Source: Latrodectus hesperus
Taxonomy: Eukaryota > Arthropoda > Arachnida > Araneae > Theridiidae
Reading direction: 5' to 3'
Length of the DNA: 64,000 nt
Assembly: GCA_037975125.1 (NCBI GenBank)
Contig: CM075853.1
Coordinates: forward strand, 70,038,109 to 70,102,108
Shown piece after piece: positions 48,739 to 64,000 of the stretch. Each line of letters begins with the position of its first letter. Positions within the stretch are counted from its first letter, which is position 1. The notes under the pieces are model-generated. The model saw only the letters and a program-made list of their open reading frames with translations, did no database searches and had not been told where the DNA came from. The position numbers and the translations under genes are program-made.

Positions 48739-49067
48739 TTGCATATTTTTTCTCACTCATATATAACTTATACCTGTTATTTTCTATTAAAAAAGTGGTA
48801 GCTAACGTTTTTACATAAATTTGCATTAGTTCATTTTTATCATTTCAAAAAAAACTAGTGATCTTCATCTGCCTTCCTGATAAATCTCGCTCCTTTGCTG
48901 CCAATTTTCGCTTTCTTTGGAGCATCATAATGTCGACAACCCTGACTTCTTGCTGCTACACTATGTCATGGCTGCTTCAAAAATTTTAACTAATTTCATT
49001 TTATGAGATTCAACAGAGTGATAGTCTCAAATTCTTCAACATCTTCAGAAACATCACTATTAACAAG

Positions 49068-49243
49068 CCGAGCTGACAGCCGAATGGTTAGCGCTCTTGC
49101 CTTCGGTTCAGCAGTTCGTGGGTACGAATCCCACCTTGGGCATGGATGCTTGTAGTGGTTCGGAATCCACTTTAAGCCGTAAGTCCCGGTCTAATTAGCC
49201 CTCGTGTGCAAAAAATTACCGTTGAGCGACAAACAAACCAAAC
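49068..49243 (+). repeat. tRNA-derived SINE with perfect 16-bp target duplication
   Basis: CATCACTATTAACAAG occurs identically at 49052-49067 and 49244-49259. The 176-bp unit opens with a tRNA-like head (CAGCCGAATGGTTAGCGCTC as A box, GTGGGTACGAATCCC as B box). It continues TTTAAGCCGTAAGTCCCGGT and ends in GACAAACAAACCAAAC. Related, older copies lie at 21311, 35121 and 62234. It is nested inside the Tigger/pogo-like relic and is the best-preserved member of its family here. Confidence 0.9.
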
Positions 49244-50366
49244 CATCACTATTAACAAGTATGACAATTTCGATAATTTCATATTAGTCATGTCCTGAAA
49301 TCTACTTTCCTGCTTCAATCAATGCTGCATTTTCACATCCAGGGAATATGTTGCACTAAAGATACAATATTTTCCAGGGATTCATCGGTTTATTTTCAAC
49401 ATTTTCCATCCTCACCCAACAACTTAACAGCTTTTTCCATTACCTTGCAACTGCTTGTGTTATGATATTTCCCAGACACTTGCGATCCATTAAGCTACAT
49501 TATTCTGATTTCTGGTTTTCAATTTCTGAATCAAATTTTGGTATTTTCAATTTCTTTTATAGGGTTTGACTGAAGCCTTCTTCGATAGTTTCTCTTAAGT
49601 GTTTCAAAACACCCTGGCCATTTGTTGAAAAATAGCAGTCACATTTGGAGGAAAAAACATGCGTCTTATATCCCCATATCTAAGCTCGTCTGCATCAAGA
49701 TGAGTTAATGTATTATCTAGCAGAAACACTGCGCTTCTTGTTATTACCTTTTAAAAATATCTCTATAGATGTCACTAACATTTTGAAAAACCAGTCTTTA
49801 AAAATGTCTCTAATTATCCATGCACATTTTTGATTAAAATATTTTATTGATAGATCATATCTTGAAATTATCTTAAAAGCCAAGGATTTTTTGCCTTTCC
49901 AGTCACTGTTAGTTTCATTTTGTTGTTTGATGAAGCATTACTGCAGGCCAGAATGGTTACTGTCTCCTTACTGCTTTCATGCCTTGGGGCTGCTGAATTA
50001 ATTCTAAATGCTAGGTTTTCATATAACATTTAATAATTAAGGTCCATTTCATCACAATTAAATATCTGATCTTTTGTTAAGCTTTCAGCTTCAATAAATG
50101 TTTGAAATTGAAATTGATTCTTAAAACACAATATTTCTTCAAAATTTGATGATATTTTACTATGTATGTTTAACTATATAATGGATTTTTCATCTGTCTA
50201 GCCAAACTTTACTAGCTGTAAAATCTGCTTTACTTTCTTTAAATTCTTTTTGGAAATGCAATGATTTTTCTTTTAAGGTAGGTCCCGGAAAAGAAACCTT
50301 TAATCACTAAACTAGAGTATCCAAATGTAGAATGATAGGCTAGTTTCTTCATATATTCACTTTTTC

Positions 50367-50750
50367 GGGCCGTGGTAGGTAACTAGTGATTAGGGCATTG
50401 GCCTTCCGTCCAGAGAGGCTTGGTTCGATTCCCAATGCCACCAAAGACCCACCGAGTACATGCGATATACGTGCTAATTAAATTTGTGGAATCGAAAGTC
50501 CTGTGGTCGGTCGTTAAACAGTTACCATGAGAGCAATGGTCTGGAAAAAATTTCCTCCTCCTTCAGATAAAGATCAAAAATGAGGAAGTAGATCATCTGG
50601 TAGCGCTATCTATCGGAGGAGTTTAGAATAAAGTCGTACTTTTACTTTCGTGGATCTCTGGTTAAACGAAAGACTCACCCTACTGACTTAAATTCGCATA
50701 GCCAAGGCTTAGCAAGCTTGGCTTGTTTATGTGTCATAAGTAACAACAAC
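50367..50750 (+). repeat. tRNA-derived SINE, copy 2 of the family at 10521
   Basis: The unit starts GGGCCGTGGTAGGTAACTAG and has a B box GGTTCGATTCCC about 50 bp in. It follows the 10521-10897 copy through its whole body and ends GTCATAAGTAACAACAAC. Near the 3' end AGCCAAG (50700-50706) and CTTGGCT (50717-50723) form a hairpin. CTTTTT precedes the head and follows the tail; this is compatible with a short duplication but weak. It interrupts the N-terminal part of the Tigger/pogo-like transposase relic. Confidence 0.85.
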
Positions 50751-51307
50751 TCCTTTTTGATATTTTTTTCTGCTTTGAATGCATTTTGAAATCGTGAAGA
50801 ACACTATTCTTGTAATTTTTATCATTTTTGCTTTAAGTTTTCAACAGTGTGACAACTGATGCCATAGTCATCAATGACTTTCTGCAATATTTCCTTTTAT
50901 ATAGCGTTTTTAATCTATCATTTTTTTGTCTTCCATTGATAAAATAATTTTTTTTCTTTTTCTTTTTTACTTTTCATAACCATGGTTGTTAATGAGACTA
51001 CAGTAAAACTCAATGTATTCAAAAACTTTCAACAAGTAAATAACTTCACCGCGCATTAACTCTTAAGAAGGAAACAGTAGTTTACAGCTCAAGAACATAG
51101 AAGCAACTGTTGGAAATGTTAAAGAATTACCGAGGCACATCAGTAAGAGATCACTTACGCTCACTAACACTTGAAAGCTATCTGCAGACTATTTTTCAAA
51201 GATTTTTGCGGCTTCAATAAATTAAATAAAAAAGTGTAAATGCAGCTGATACCGCGGATAATATGGATTGGAGAATAACCGAAGGGAGGATAACCGGGAT
51301 TACTGTA

Positions 51308-54300
51308 TTGCATTTAACTTCTTTATTTTTCTCCGAGAGAAATACGAATAGGGAATCCTAATTGCAAATCAAGCAACAAAACTTAATTATTGTCCAAAGA
51401 AAAACTACTTATTCAAATCAATGTATTAAAGATTTGTTTTTAATTTCTGAAAATAGTTTTAAGTTAGATGTTTTTCATTGTAGAGAAAAAATTTAAATAT
51501 TTTGCATTTAACGATACTATAAATAAGTTCAATTTGAACGATTTCATCATACAAACATAATAATAGTTTTAAATAGAAAAAACAATTTATTTTATAAAAA
51601 GTTACATCAAGGGAATTAAATCGAAACTTTCCGTTCCTTTCTGGAAAGCTAAAATGATTTCTTGCAAGTTAAGTAATTTGGAATATGGCAATGCCGTAAA
51701 TGCTCCGTGATCTGATCTTTACGGTTTCGGAATCAACAAGCAGCTATTTAGTTGCGCAATATATTAATTTTAACAACTATTCTTTGTTGTAAGTTATTTT
51801 ACACATTTCTCCATACAATTTATTCTGAAAAACATCAGCTTTTTTCTGAAGTTAATTTTATCGTATTTTACCGTACTTAATTTTATCGTATTTTTTTTAA
51901 TAAATAAGATTACTCATTTTGTGTTTGTATTAAACTATCATCATGATTTTATAATAATCTAGAAGTTCAAATTTTAAATCTTTTACACCTAATAAGGTAC
52001 GTTTCCGATAAATTATGCAATCTTTCATCGAACCTGCTGTGCTTTGGCTATACGCAATTTTTATGAGAAAATTCCCGTCGAGAAACAGTGGAGGGTGGTC
52101 AAATGAAATCGCTCTTTAAGAATAGCAAAATGAGGAAATTTGCTAGCATTAACAATCCTTTGATTATGATATATCAATGATTTTGTAATTAAAAGCAACT
52201 TGGTTGTAAGATATTAATTGAAAATTACTTGTTGAGTGAAACTAATATCGAATAATTATATTCCCAAATTATATTTTTGAAAAAATAATTAATTATATCC
52301 AGCAAATTAAATAAATCATTCATCGTGGTAAAATTTTTATATTTTGTTAAAAATACTATTTGAAATGCTACTCCCACAATCGGTTCTTTATTTTTTAATT
52401 TTTTTACTATATTAATGCTCCTAATTTATGCTTTTTATTACCTTATTGTTTTTTCTCTAATTGTATTTGTCTGCGTTGAAACATTGACATCCAGTAAAGA
52501 TGAGGCTGAGAGAAGTATCATTTTAACTACAAACATTTTATTTGTTACAAAATATTTTATATTCTATTTAAATATTGAACTAATAATAATTTCCTTAAAG
52601 TTTTTAAAGTAACAATTATTAAAAAATATTCTGTAACTATGAATTTTAAATTTTCATCTTTTTCTTAGTCTTCCTGATATTTATTTTGGTCTAGTAATAA
52701 ATTATTCAAAAGTGGAACTTTTAGTGTATATTTGTTTATTAATTTATTTTTTTAAAGTCATGCTATTGTTTAGTTTGCATATATTCTTACGTAAAATTTT
52801 CTTATGAGTTATTTAATATCTTGGTTTTAGATTTTTTTTATACATTATCATGTTTTTCTCAAATTGGCAACCTATTTCATCAATATTGATATTTATTTTC
52901 TCTAGCACAATATTGTCTTTATCAAAATGAAACTCCCTTAAAGGTAGAAATTTCTAACGATTCAGAATCTACTTAAACAATATGTTATAGTTCAGCTAAG
53001 CTTTTGGTTGTAAAACAATCATATATTAGTTATAAATCAAAACAACAAGCATTTATCGCACTAAATGATACTAACTGTATTAATTTATGAAACTTTCTTT
53101 ATTATAAAGGTCATTTATTCTTTTTATATAATTTTAAAATATATATTTGATTCCATTTTACTTATTAAGTTTATGGTCTTACTTGAATGTTTTTACTGCA
53201 TTTTATCATCTAAAAATATTTAAAAGGAATAAAACAAATATAGACTAATGTTTTCTTTGGAATTCTATTTAAGTGAACTAATCTATATTTGCTTAAGTAT
53301 CGAATGATTGTATTATATATGCTGAATTTTCAGGAATAGTTAAGAAGAAAAACAGAATATTCTGCATATGTAGTGTTTATCATTAGATTTTAACTTTTTT
53401 TCCTTGAAGAAACAATTTTTAATTATTTATTTACTTATTTGTAAATTTTTCTCATTCATTTTATTTAAAATGTTTCTAGTTCAAGATTTTAATTTCCCTT
53501 AGACGAGAACCAAGTAATCATTATTACCAAGTTGTAAAATGATATGCTTTCAGCATTAAAAAAATAATAGTTTCTGAAAATAGATTAAAAAATATTTTAA
53601 TAAACATATTACAATGAATTTTTATTAGAAAATAAATAGATATTGCCTGAATGCACAAATATTTGTCATAATAGATTTAATTGTAGGTTTGTATTTCCTA
53701 TCAAATATTAAACTTTAGTATAAAAGATTCCAAATTTTAAAATATTATTAATGTATGTAATAAGATTCCAGATTAAGAGCATGTTAAGAAATTGTTTAAA
53801 TCTTGTTTTAAATAAAATGTTAAGAAATTGTAAAATTTCATACTCTTTTAGTTTATATTATTTAAAATTATATTCTAATATTTGTACAACTTCTGCTATC
53901 TCATAATGGCCATGGGTATTTTTAATAATATGATGATCTAGAATGTTTTTACTCTAACTTCTTTTTCATTATTATGTGATTTAAAGACATTTATATTTAT
54001 TTATAATCATCTCAAATTTTAATTTTTAATATTCTTAATGCAAATAAAACAAAAGCTGATTTATTAAGTGCAAAAAATATCAAAGTCAAATTCTGATAGC
54101 TGTGAAAAAATGCTTGAAATTAGTCAAAAGATGCTTGATTTAGACAAAATTAGTCAAAAGATGCTTGAAAATTGATGAAATTTCTTTATATTGACATAGT
54201 AAGCTTTGTAATAAAAAATGAAGTGTACTTACATGTAAGTATCACCGGAATTTTTCTAGTAAAATAAATTTTGAAGCAATTTCTTATAATTAAAAATTTG

Positions 54301-55588
54301 CATTTTCAAGTTATAAGTACATTTCAACACAATTTTTTCATTATTAGGGAAAGAATTCTTAGCTCTAATTCTTAAGTTTTGCCATAAAATTTGCTGTGGT
54401 GATGTCAATGCACAAGTACCAAATAAATATAACAAAATATTTCTTTTCTTTCTTCATAATTCAAAGTAATATTTGTAATTTGGTGTTTTTATCCACATAT
54501 TGAAAATTTACTTCAATAATCTTTTAAAAAAAATTAAAAGATTTTTTTAACAAACTGCTTAAAAGTTATTATTATTATTATTTTGCATTAAAGGTAAAAG
54601 GTAAGGAAACAATCTGATTTTTTTTTAATTAAAAAAAATTATAGCATATGGCACATGGTGACATTTTTTCCTTGAAATCTAATGCCTGACCTCATTGTCT
54701 TGGCTTTTATATAATATAAAATGCATATAAGAGCAAGAATCTCATTTTGTGTGTTATAATTAAAAAGTATTTTTTTTTTTAGTTCTTACACCTTGCACTC
54801 TTAAATAAATATTGTACTTAACCAAAAATTTGGAATATAAGATTTGGAATGGAAGAGAATATAAGAAACAGAACAAATTTAAATAATATTTTAAATCTTT
54901 GTAATTCATTAGGTGTGACCTCAAGTGAATTTCATCTTGATTCATTGATGTTATTGTAAAATGATTTTGTATGTTATATCAGTTTGTTAGTTTATATTTT
55001 AATCATTTTTATAAGATTAGATTTAAAAACATTGCAAATTATTACCTTTAATAGTATTTTGCATCTATATGGAGAGTTACTAAATAAATTTATATCAGTT
55101 TTGGTTCAAGTTAATTTAAGTTTAAAGTATTGTATTTTAAAACTATTGATATTCTTTCAATAATTTATATTGAATTCAAATAAAGTACCTAGATTTGTAT
55201 AGCAATTTTTTATCTTTTTGTTTCAAAATTTATTGGAAATTTTAAATTTTTCTGCTATTATTAAAATGGTACTTGCATACTATTGCAACAATATTAATGA
55301 AATTTCATCACAGTTGCCAATAGTCATCTCTCTTAACAAATTTCAATAAATGATGAAACAATTCTAAATAAAAGCAATAATAAATAAATGATTCTATAGC
55401 ATTTAGGAAAATAATAAAATGATTCTTTCATTGATAAATGTTGCCTTTATTTTACACAGTCTTAATTATGTTTTGGTGGGAAATGTAAAAATATAAATTT
55501 TAAAATAGAATCGAAACCGCATCTTTTTCACTATTCGGTAAATTCCAGATTTGCGTTCTAGCTTTTGAGTTTGCCATGTCAACAAATG
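51308..55588. other. AT-rich intergenic stretch upstream of the LRR gene
   Basis: No exon or element was recognised. A two-copy repeat of AAATTAGTCAAAAGATGCTT at 54117-54168 has a 30-bp period. Frames at 52415-52612 and 54760-54945 are hydrophobic AT-rich noise. Confidence 0.4.
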
Positions 55589-55597
55589 TATAAAAAG
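55589..55597 (+). promoter_or_regulatory. Candidate TATA box upstream of the LRR gene
   Basis: TATAAAAAG lies in a locally less AT-rich patch (about 55500-55700), about 490 bp upstream of the start codon. Transcription would begin about 30 bp downstream. TATA-like strings are common in AT-rich DNA and no first-exon donor was identified, so this is tentative. Confidence 0.2.
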
Positions 55598-55808
55598 ACA
55601 GAAATGGTTTGGAAAAGTGAAGATTAAACTTGCTAATTCTGTGCCATTTGAGTCGCCACTTTGGCACAGTATCTACTTAGATTAGCATGATTGTGATAGT
55701 TTGCACGTACCATTGAAAAATTTTCTTATTCTTAGAATTTAAGTATAATTTTTGCTTACTTCTGAAATAAAAAAATATATGGCATAATTTTTCTATTAAT
55801 GTTTCCAG

Positions 55809-55887
55809 GATTAAGAATTTTCATCTAGAGAAATGAGTGACACAGATTTATGAAAAAATTACCTCTGTGATCTGAAGTCTCTGAAAT
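55809..55887 (+). other. Possible 5'-untranslated exon of the LRR gene
   Basis: The 79-bp segment follows an acceptor-like TTTCCAG (ending 55808) and precedes a donor-like GTGAGT (55888-55893). It is followed by an intron-like stretch to the strong acceptor CTTTTTCAG at 56051-56059. It contains a short upstream frame, ATGAGTGACACAGATTTATGA, encoding six residues before its stop. The evidence is splice-site resemblance only. Confidence 0.3.
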
Positions 55888-56078
55888 GTGAGTAAAATAT
55901 TTGCTTTATATGATCTAAATTGAAAATATTTATATCGTATCTGAACAAGAATTTAATTTTGTTTTTAAGTTTTTCATTGAAGCATTTTAATGCCACATTC
56001 TATTTTCAAAAGTTATAATTATTAAAATATTTTTTAAATTTTTTAAAAATCTTTTTCAGGTTTCCTCTCTTATATTAG

Positions 56079-62064
<5,986 letters not shown>

Positions 62065-62700
62065 TATTTTACTTAGTGAAGAAAATATCACTTATAAGTG
62101 TTTTCATGTATTGTAAAAAATGTCATGTTTGTACTTAATTTCCTTTAAATTTTCTCTTCATGCATTTTTTTATGTTATGCATTTTTAAACCTAACTTTTT
62201 GTTTTCATAAATCATCTGTATTTAGATTAAGTACTGAGCTAGCAGCTGAATGGTTAGCATTTTCAATTTCACATCAATAATTTGAACTGTATATAAAGAT
62301 TTGATTCTCAATTCAGCCTTTGTTGTTTGTTGTAGTTCAGAATCAACTTTAAACTGTAGGTACCAGTCTAATTAGCTTTTGTGTACAAAAGATATAGAAT
62401 GACAAACCAAATCAGTTTGAAATTTACAAATTAGACTAATGGCAGTGGTCTGGAATGCAGTTTAAAAAATGTTTAAAGGCAATGACAATTTTAAATCATG
62501 GCAAGGTTGATACTTAAGTTTTCAAACTTCTTTAAATCAAAACCATACATATTTATAGTGTGATATAAGAAAGCAGCTATGTATTGATAATAGTCCTACT
62601 ACTACATGTCTTCTGACTACAAATCTTATAACTTAAGTTCTGGATCACAAATAAAATCTGTATTGGTTATTGTTTAATAAAACTAGAAACTGTAATTCAT
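62065..62700 (+). other. Probable 3'-untranslated region of the LRR gene
   Basis: Downstream of TAA 62062-62064 the first clear polyadenylation hexamers are AATAAA at 62650-62655 and 62676-62681. If either is used, the 3'-UTR is about 0.6 kb and contains the SINE remnant at 62234-62410. This placement is inferred from sequence signals only. Confidence 0.4.
62234..62410 (+). repeat. Degenerate SINE, same family as the copy at 49068
   Basis: It opens CTGAGCTAGCAGCTGAATGG and TTAGCATTTT, paralleling the 49068 head. The B box is decayed to GATTTGATTCTC. TTTAAACTGTAGGTACCAGT, CTAATTAGCTTTTGTGTA and a final GACAAACCAAATC follow the same order as the better copy. No target duplication remains. Confidence 0.7.
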
Positions 62701-62735
62701 ACATATGCACTGGCAAATAAATTAGAATCCTAAGC

Positions 62736-63560
62736 TTAGTATTTTATTAGACCACCCTTTGCTTGGATAAAAGCTCGTATTCATTTGGGCATCACGTCTA
62801 TATGCTTCTGGGGTGGCTTCTGACGCTCATTTATGCTCAGAAAATACTTGGCTATACAACTTTGATCTTTTTTTTTAGATGGAAGTAGAGAATGCTGTTG
62901 GATGCGTCTTTCTATTATATCCCATTCATTTGGTATAGAGTTAAGATCTAGACTCTGCAGTGATAATGGAAGATATTGATAGTTAGACTGATGTTCAGCG
63001 AAATAATTTTGAACACCTTTGGCATAATGCGTAGTTGCATCATGGTTATGAAGTATCCATTATCATCAGAATAAAAATGCAACATAGAGCTAGGTGCATT
63101 TTATTTGCCTGATATATTAGTGAATCTCATGGCTATTTGTTTACCCTTGGCAAATACCAGGGCACCACTTCATTGCCAATAGAACATGCCACGTATCATG
63201 AAACTTCCACCAGATCCTTGCGTAATGCAAATAAAAGAAGATGGCTTTGTGATTTCATGGAATTTTTGCCAAATTTAGTGTCTTCCATTAGTACAAAATA
63301 AGGCGTAGCATAATATATGTAACCAAATTACCAGTTTCCAATTCTTAGATATCTAATGTCTTCTTTTCTGAAACAACAAAGAAATTTCTGCATTTTGTGG
63401 AGAAATGAATAATTTTCTCAAAGGCACCCGACTATGCTTTCTTGTCCTACAATTTTCTGTGCATGTTTCAAGGTAAATTTGTTGGAAAAAGCATTGGTTG
63501 ATGATTTTATCATTTAAAGAATAGTAAAGTTCCTGTTCTGTTATACAATTTGTAGATGAC
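62736..63560 (-). pseudogene. Tc1-like transposase relic, second lineage
   Basis: Minus-strand peptides in order are GSFMIRGMFYWQ (about 63175-63210), ALVFAKGKQIAMRFTN (about 63120-63170) and MLHFYSDDNGYF (about 63060-63090). Next come VQNYFAEH (about 62990-63015), LQSLDLNSIPNEWDIIERRI (about 62900-62960, the SPDLNPIE box containing the last acidic position, here IP-N) and IQAKGGLIKY at the C-terminus, ending TAA 62736-62738. These match the Tc1/IS630 catalytic domain and its typical GGPTKY-like end. Numerous stops and shifts show it is dead. The catalytic Glu position reads Asn in this copy. The N-terminal part beyond about 63560 is not readable, and no inverted ends were defined. Confidence 0.78.
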
Positions 63561-64000
63561 GACTCTTGGAAAACTACTCAAATTCCAGTTATGTCTTTTA
63601 GATAAGATGGGATTCTGATTCCAAATTTCAAAAAGGTTGCATATGGCTGCTTTTAAGAACTTACTGATATTTCCTGTTTTTGAAATCAATGTCCTTTCTA
63701 AATCACCACTAACAATAAGTCCCTTTCCAAATGAAAAAAGATCTGTCGTTTTTCCTATTTTATTTCATTCACCATTAATTATCTTCTTACAACATGTAAC
63801 AACCTAGTTATATAAAAGATTAATATTCTTTATTCCTGGCAAATAATTCATTGAAAAATCTAAGTTTCTAATTCAGTAGCCAGTATAAGTGAAAAATATG
63901 TGTTAATTTTACAATTTTGAAATTTTACTAACTAGTTTATTTATGCCAAGCATGCAATATCTTTTTAGCAACAGTTTTCAAAAACTGCATTTAATTTTTG
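63561..64000. other. Unassigned end of window
   Basis: This could hold the decayed N-terminal half of the Tc1-like relic, but no peptide or terminal repeat was firm enough to call. Confidence 0.35.

Larger units (their letters stand above)
48855..50983 (-). pseudogene. Tigger/jerky-type (CENP-B-like, DDE_1) transposase, decayed
   Basis: Members of this superfamily have an N-terminal CENP-B-like DNA-binding region and a DDE catalytic domain. Legible pieces on the minus strand begin with KIILSMEDKKMID and VIDDYGISCHTVENLKQK (about 50800-50945, DNA-binding helices). Next come LTKDQIFNCDEMDLNY (first catalytic Asp, about 50040-50080), SSKETVTILACSNAS (about 49930-49975) and TGKAKNPWLL (about 49880-49905). 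Then come VFLLDNTLTHLDADELRYGD (second Asp, about 49690-49740) and RRMFFPPNVTA (about 49640-49670). The terminal piece is FIRKADEDH to the stop at 48855. Frequent stops and shifts and two SINE insertions show it is dead. It is older than the SINE at 49068, whose duplication is intact. Confidence 0.88.
48855..51305 (-). mobile_element. Tigger/pogo-like DNA transposon relic with nested SINEs
   Basis: The right boundary is visible. On the minus strand the element starts CAGTAATCCCGGTTATCCTC at 51305, next to TA at 51306-51307, as expected of a pogo/Tigger terminus and its TA target. An untranslated leader of about 320 bp precedes the transposase remnant (50983 to 48855). Two SINEs (49068-49243 and 50367-50750) interrupt it. 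The matching left inverted repeat was not found, and the Tc1-like relic begins within about 120 bp, so that end is lost or displaced. Confidence 0.8.

Overview
The window is eukaryotic and looks like an arthropod, most likely a spider or close chelicerate. It is strongly AT-rich, has no operon-like gene packing, and contains one intron-bearing gene. The rest is sparse sequence with decayed mariner, Tc1-like, Tigger/pogo-like, Gypsy and non-LTR elements, plus tRNA-derived SINEs. The chelicerate assignment rests on remembered resemblance of the LINE RNase H tail (HQWY...ARFSSGH...HILD...LMELI) to retroelement proteins common in spider genomes. It is an inference, not a search result.

Layout. 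1-15.9 kb: AT-rich DNA with a SINE (809-1097), a GC-rich 208-bp insertion with a perfect 13-bp target duplication (5357-5564), a short composite LINE unit (6288-6834) and two SINE pieces (10.5-11.0 kb). 15.95-17.25 kb: a full-length, dead mariner with both inverted repeats and TA flanks. 21.3-23.1 kb: a SINE fragment, a Gypsy reverse-transcriptase relic and a SINE with a perfect 13-bp duplication. 27.3 and 30.3 kb: long (TA)n arrays, the second attached to an unidentified element. 35-41 kb: a SINE, a weak gag-like relic and a LINE 3' portion. 47.3-51.3 kb: a Tc1-like relic beside a Tigger/pogo-like relic that carries two later SINE insertions. 55.6-62.7 kb: the single convincing host gene. 62.7-63.6 kb: another Tc1-like relic.

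The host gene (+ strand, coding exons 56079-56931 and 61226-62064) encodes a predicted 563-residue membrane protein. It has a signal peptide, nine leucine-rich repeats closing in a cysteine cap, a second LRRNT-LRR-LRRCT block, one transmembrane segment and a short tail of about 23 residues. The outside resembles a Toll-type ectodomain, but no TIR domain is present. An arthropod Halfway/Singed-wings-2-like LRR protein is an alternative identity. Its 4.3-kb phase-1 intron contains an antisense dead mariner and a (TA)n array.

The transposon genes are all broken by stops or shifts. The most interesting mobile-DNA pattern is a shared 3' design: a short hairpin followed by a short repeat tail, (AAC)n in most copies, on the LINE copies and on two SINE families. 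This suggests, but does not prove, that the SINEs used that LINE's machinery. I found no CRISPR array, no canonical tRNA or rRNA gene, and no clustered multi-gene system.
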